Positions 60,422 through 64,000 of a stretch of DNA of 64,000 bases are shown piece by piece. This DNA is from Oncomelania hupensis (lineage: Eukaryota > Mollusca > Gastropoda > Littorinimorpha > Pomatiopsidae): NCBI GenBank assembly GCA_036898135.1, contig CM072525.1, positions 56,037,874 to 56,101,873 on the forward strand, in the 5' to 3' direction. Made by a program: the position numbers and the translations under genes. Positions within the stretch are counted from its first letter, which is position 1. Each line of letters begins with the position of its first letter. The notes below the pieces were generated by a model. The model worked only from the letters and a program-made list of their open reading frames with translations. It was not told where the DNA came from and did not search any database.

Positions 60422-62631
60422 GTATGTACCCATACAAATTGTGTCCATACTCTGTACAGTTTTAATATAGTTCTTGCTTCATCACACATATGCTAGAAAA
60501 CCCATCTTGTCATTGGCTTTAGAGTACATTCAACAGACCTTTTAATTACATTACATTTTTATCGTTGTGACAGTTTATTTTGTAATAAAATGTTCAATCA
60601 AAAAATCTATAAAATTATATTGTTTTAAATTAGGGCTACATTAAAAAAAAAAAACGTTTCGAGGACAATATTTCCATTGGCGTTGTTCAAGGTGTACTAA
60701 CTATACTGTTTGTATTTTCCATCTACATTTTGGTATCTGGACTTTGGATTTAGCTAGTTAGTTAGTCATTGCGGACTTTGGATACTAATTTGGGCTGCCT
60801 TCCCACTTCTCAGCGAAGGCGTGGCAGTCGCAAAACAGCGCCACCAGGACATGAAAGACCTTGTACTTTGCTTCTTGTTTTGCTAAATCTGGCATTGTTT
60901 GGTCTTCCCACGTTAAAGTCCTTGTGATGGAATGCGTGGATGGACTAGATCTTAGTTTTTACTCTTAGCCCCCAAAAGGATTATTTTCTTATTGCATTTA
61001 TGTCTTTTATTTTATGGATAAGAAGAAATAAAGGTGATATCTCTTATAGATAATATCAGTGAAGAATGCGAACGTAAGAGGACAGATGTGGTGTTCATGC
61101 TGGACGTATCAGGCAGTGTGACCATACAAGAATTCACACTGCTCATCGACTTCACTGCAAATCTCATTCAAAGAATTGAAGTTGGTTAGTGAATTCCATT
61201 TATAATGAATTCATTATTTAATTAATTTTTTTTAATGTATTTATTCGGTTATTTACATAATTTTTGAACGGATGATAATTAATACATCAATAATTAAACT
61301 GAATGAAAGAAGAAAGACAAATTATTATATGACGGAATGCAATTCTAGCCTATTCAATCGAAACATTTTGCTTTACAGACTGATGTGATTTTGTAAATTT
61401 GAATGACGAGATGTACAAACTATGGAACAATGCAACTTACAGACAACATCGTCATAACATGAAAAGTATGTCTTAAATATTGTATGGATATATGAAGGAA
61501 AATCCATGCTGGCATTTATGAATAAGCATGACGTATTTACTCAGTGCCGATGATGATGATGATGATTTCAAAAGCGACGAACGACGACGATGATGACAAT
61601 GATGACACTTTTCCAAGTTTTTTTTCTTTCTTTACTGAACTGAAAAACTTGGACTTCTTTCTTTATGCAGGCCTCGAATACGGTCATGTAGGGATATTCT
61701 ACTTCTCCTTTGAAATGACACCGTTTGTGTATCTGACCAACATGACCAACAAGGCAGAGCTGATAGCGGCACTGAAGAGAGAACCCGACACTTACCATCC
61801 GGGCGATTCCACACGCATCGGTCAGTGCTAGGCTTGCATACACACAGCGTGGCTGAGCCTGGCCGAGTACATGAACCCACCTTAGGCCTCGGCTCGTCTT
61901 AGCTATGCGGTGCCTGTTAAAGGTTCTTTTAACGCCCTCCGCTTGATGCATCGCGTCGTGCGCCTATACCCTGTCATGTTATGACGCTGCAAAAGTTTCA
62001 GCGTCAGTATTATGCTTACAGGCGCACGTCATAGCAGTATAACCAAGAATTCGGACTTGTCCTCATAAACATTCACTACAAAAATTGCGTGCAGTGTTCA
62101 TCTGCATATACAACAATCCATTTTTGTTCACAATTATGATGTCCAAGATAAAGTCTAAATGTGCTATGTCCAAGATAATGTCTAAATGTGCTATGTCCAA
62201 GATAATGTCTAAATGTGCTATGTCCAAGATAATGTCTAAATGTGCTATGTCCAAGATAATGTCTAAATGTGCTATGTCCAAGATAATGTCTAAATGTGCT
62301 ATGTCCAAGATAATGTCTAAATGTGCTATGTCCAAGATAATGTCTAAATGTGCTATGTCCAAGATAATGTCATTAACTCCAGTTTTATCTCGTAAGGCGA
62401 GACGACTCGGTTTGCTGTGTTTTGCGCATATTGTTGTATGTCCCTTTAGACGACGGTCTGAACTACATGCTCAACACCATGTTCTCCAAGGATATGGGTG
62501 CTCGTCAGGACGTCAACAGCATCGGTATCGTCATCACAGACGGCTGGGGCAGCAACAACCTCAACAACACAGTGTCTGAAGCAAAACACGTTAAAGACGC
62601 CGGCATCTACCTCTTCGCTGTGGGAATTGAT
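60352..62631 (+). CDS. Secreted von Willebrand factor A-domain protein, 5' part (runs off the window)
   Basis: Four exons (60352-60421, 61050-61184, 61671-61820, 62450-62631) join in frame into 179 residues. Residues 1-23 form a signal peptide (MANTKIYVVLHVLCLVIARV). From residue 36 a VWA domain follows (TDVVFMLDVSGSVT; FYFSFEMTPFVYLTNMTNK; DSTRI; SIGIVITDGWG; IYLFAVGID). All MIDAS positions are present: D42, S44, S46, T116, D149. This suggests a divalent-metal-dependent adhesion domain acting outside the cell, as in matrilins, collagen VI and many molluscan shell or haemolymph proteins. The last VWA strand and helix and everything after lie beyond the window or were missed. No gene symbol can be given. 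Confidence 0.85.
61050..61184 (+). CDS. VWA gene exon, MIDAS start
   Basis: Phase-1 exon of 135 bases between 'ctcttatag' and gttagt. Encodes DNISEECERKRTDVVFMLDV then SGSVTIQEFTLLIDFTANLI. Carries the D-x-S-x-S motif. Confidence 0.85.
61671..61820 (+). CDS. VWA gene exon, middle strands
   Basis: 150-base exon between 'ctttatgcag' and gtcagt, phase 1 on both sides. Encodes GLEYGHVGIFYFSFEMTPFV up to the MIDAS threonine in DSTRI. Confidence 0.85.
62139..62371 (+). repeat. 27-bp minisatellite, ~8.6 units, in a VWA intron
   Basis: Unit 'atgtccaagataatgtctaa' plus 'atgtgct', nearly perfect, ending ~80 bases before the last exon's acceptor. The period is a multiple of three, so it opens long false frames on both strands. 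Confidence 0.95.
62450..62631 (+). CDS. VWA gene exon, ITDG and FAVGI strands
   Basis: 182-base exon from 'tccctttag'. Encodes DDGLNYMLNTMFSKD, then SIGIVITDGWGSNN and KDAGIYLFAVGID. A donor gtatat follows GAT at 62632. Without splicing the frame stops at 62655. Confidence 0.8.
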
Positions 62632-64000
62632 GTATATATTTGCTGTGTTAAATAGTTAAGAGGAAGAAGAAGATGATGATGGTGATGATGATGCTGTTGA
62701 TGATGATGACGATGATGATGATGAGGAGGAGGAGGAGGAGAAAGAAGAGGACGAAACAGAAGAAGAAGTAGAAGAGTGTAGTGATTAAGATTATAGCAAT
62801 ACTATTATTCAACTTCAATTGTCTTGTTAATTTAATCAACATTCTGTATATCACAGTGATTTTGGGTTGATAAAATAAGCTACTGAGGCAATACACCACA
62901 ATATTAATCCAACTCCAAAATATTGATGTTGGCGATGAACATTTGCATAGCGCCTTTTCTCCATGCTATGATAGCATGCTCAGTGCGTTCAGAAAACAAT
63001 GATAGAAAACTAAAAAGGAGAGGGAGAGGGTGGAGGGGAAGTAGAAGTGCCAGTATCAGTAGTGAAAGACCTTGATATATAAAGACATGCCATGAGGCCT
63101 ACTTACGGGAGTTCGCTACTTTCGATATTAGAGAAGCGCCACCTAGCAAAATAACTGTCGTCACTTAAAAAATGCCGCGCGCTAAGAAGAAAGTACGACA
63201 AGGTGGCACACATTGTGGGGTGGTGCTCATAGAAAAACAAACACACACACACACACCTACACACACAAAAAATAGAACTGCTCAGGTCTTGATGTCTCAA
63301 GCCAGTAATCTTTGAGTACAGATTTGCGATACTTGACAAGCTGTTTCCATCAGATACAGATAAACTTCGAAACCAGCAAATAAAAGAAAATTTATATAAA
63401 TGACTGATAAAATCGACTAAGTATATCTGAGCTAACAGAAAAACTATCGAGATGGCGGAGAAGATGCACTCTCTCTGTCCACGTTTTACAGGACAGTCCG
63501 TGTTTACATTACATTTCAGTTTGTTATCAAATATAGTACCCAAAGAGTTAAAACTCTAGAATTTCTACAGGCGTATTTAAACATTTATAGCAAGTAAAGA
63601 TATGACAGCAGGGGCATGCTGAACTTATCAAAGTAGGAAAGTAGCATGCAAACTTACTTCTTTTGTTTATCAGCATGAGATCAGCTTGGCTGTTTTAAAG
63701 TAGTATTATTTTAATATACCAAACTACTTTTATTTATTTGTTTTTAAATTACGCAAAACAAAGAAAAGTTTAAAATAAAAGAGCTTTTGCACCTACTGTA
63801 GACCTTGCCGACACAGTTGTTTATTGAACGCGTATTACCTCCCTTGACATAGAAACAGGACTACCGCTAGGATCGTTGTTTTACATGTAAACTCTGTTGA
63901 AGTGGGCCTCATGGCATGTCTTTATATATCAAGGTCTTTGCAGTAGTGAAAGAGGCTGCTTGTTGAATGCTTTCATTGAGGTGTATTCCCGCAGCCAGCC
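62632..64000. other. Sequence after the last VWA exon seen
   Basis: Starts with GAT/GAG-rich simple sequence (62670-62780). The rest is largely the element at 63065-63940. No further VWA exon was recognised. Confidence 0.55.
63065..63940. mobile_element. DNA element with ~40-bp inverted ends and 8-bp target duplication
   Basis: 63065-63099 is the exact reverse complement of 63905-63939; pairing continues to ~40 bp with one mismatch. The 8-mer 'cagtagtg' flanks it at 63057-63064 and 63941-63948. An 8-bp duplication fits the hAT superfamily, but the ends (AAAGACCTTGATATATAAAG) lack the CAGGG type. No transposase domain is visible, so it is probably a non-autonomous MITE. Confidence 0.8.

Noticed and set aside
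62063..62579. Repetitive 9-residue-period proteins on both strands
   Set aside because: They are produced by the 27-bp intronic minisatellite; the right part overlaps the true VWA exon in another frame.

Overview
This is an intron-rich, repeat-dense animal genome window with no prokaryotic features. GT-AG introns, a tRNA-derived SINE, LINE, Ty3/gypsy, pogo and many CAGGG-ended DNA elements, TTAGGG-like repeats and large minisatellites suggest a lophotrochozoan, most likely a marine mollusc; the organism is an inference, while the gene structures below were read base by base.

Two protein-coding genes are supported. The first runs on the minus strand from the ATG at 51478 to the TGA at 16090: nine exons that join in frame into a 1,196-residue protein. 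Its last ~165 residues match the conserved coiled-coil domain of MEIOC, the meiotic-entry factor that works with the RNA helicase YTHDC2. The rest is Q/N-, S- and H-rich and probably disordered. Introns are up to 12 kb and packed with transposons. The second gene is on the plus strand from 60352 and runs off the right edge: four exons give a signal peptide and most of a von Willebrand factor A (VWA) domain with a complete MIDAS metal site.

Layout: 1-16 kb is AT-rich sequence downstream of MEIOC, holding one old dispersed repeat (family B) broken by two DNA elements. 16.1-16.8 kb holds MEIOC exons 9 and 8. 16.8-28.8 kb (intron 7) holds a Ty3/gypsy relic, two CAGGG-ended elements between inverted-repeat arms 6 kb apart, and a 5'-truncated LINE inside repeat family A. 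28.8-38.4 kb holds exons 7 to 3 with more A, B and DNA elements and a SINE. 38.4-49.9 kb (intron 2) holds a minisatellite, three LINE 3' ends, telomere-like repeats and a pogo/Tigger relic. 49.9-51.5 kb holds exons 2 and 1, with a perfect 77-bp inverted copy of exon 2 inside intron 1. 52-58 kb holds a CRE pair, a long foldback and two minisatellites (25-bp and 53-bp units). 60-64 kb holds the VWA gene and an element with 8-bp target duplications.

Most notable signals: (1) several short DNA transposons keep only the N-terminal DNA-binding part of a transposase (two C2HH fingers of identical spacing and one CENP-B/pogo HTH), all on the strand of MEIOC; (2) the perfect inverted exon-2 duplicate, which could fold onto exon 2 in the pre-mRNA; (3) two MEIOC acceptors built from tandem repeats, a (TG)n tract and a minisatellite. 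No database search was possible; family names rest on motif recognition.
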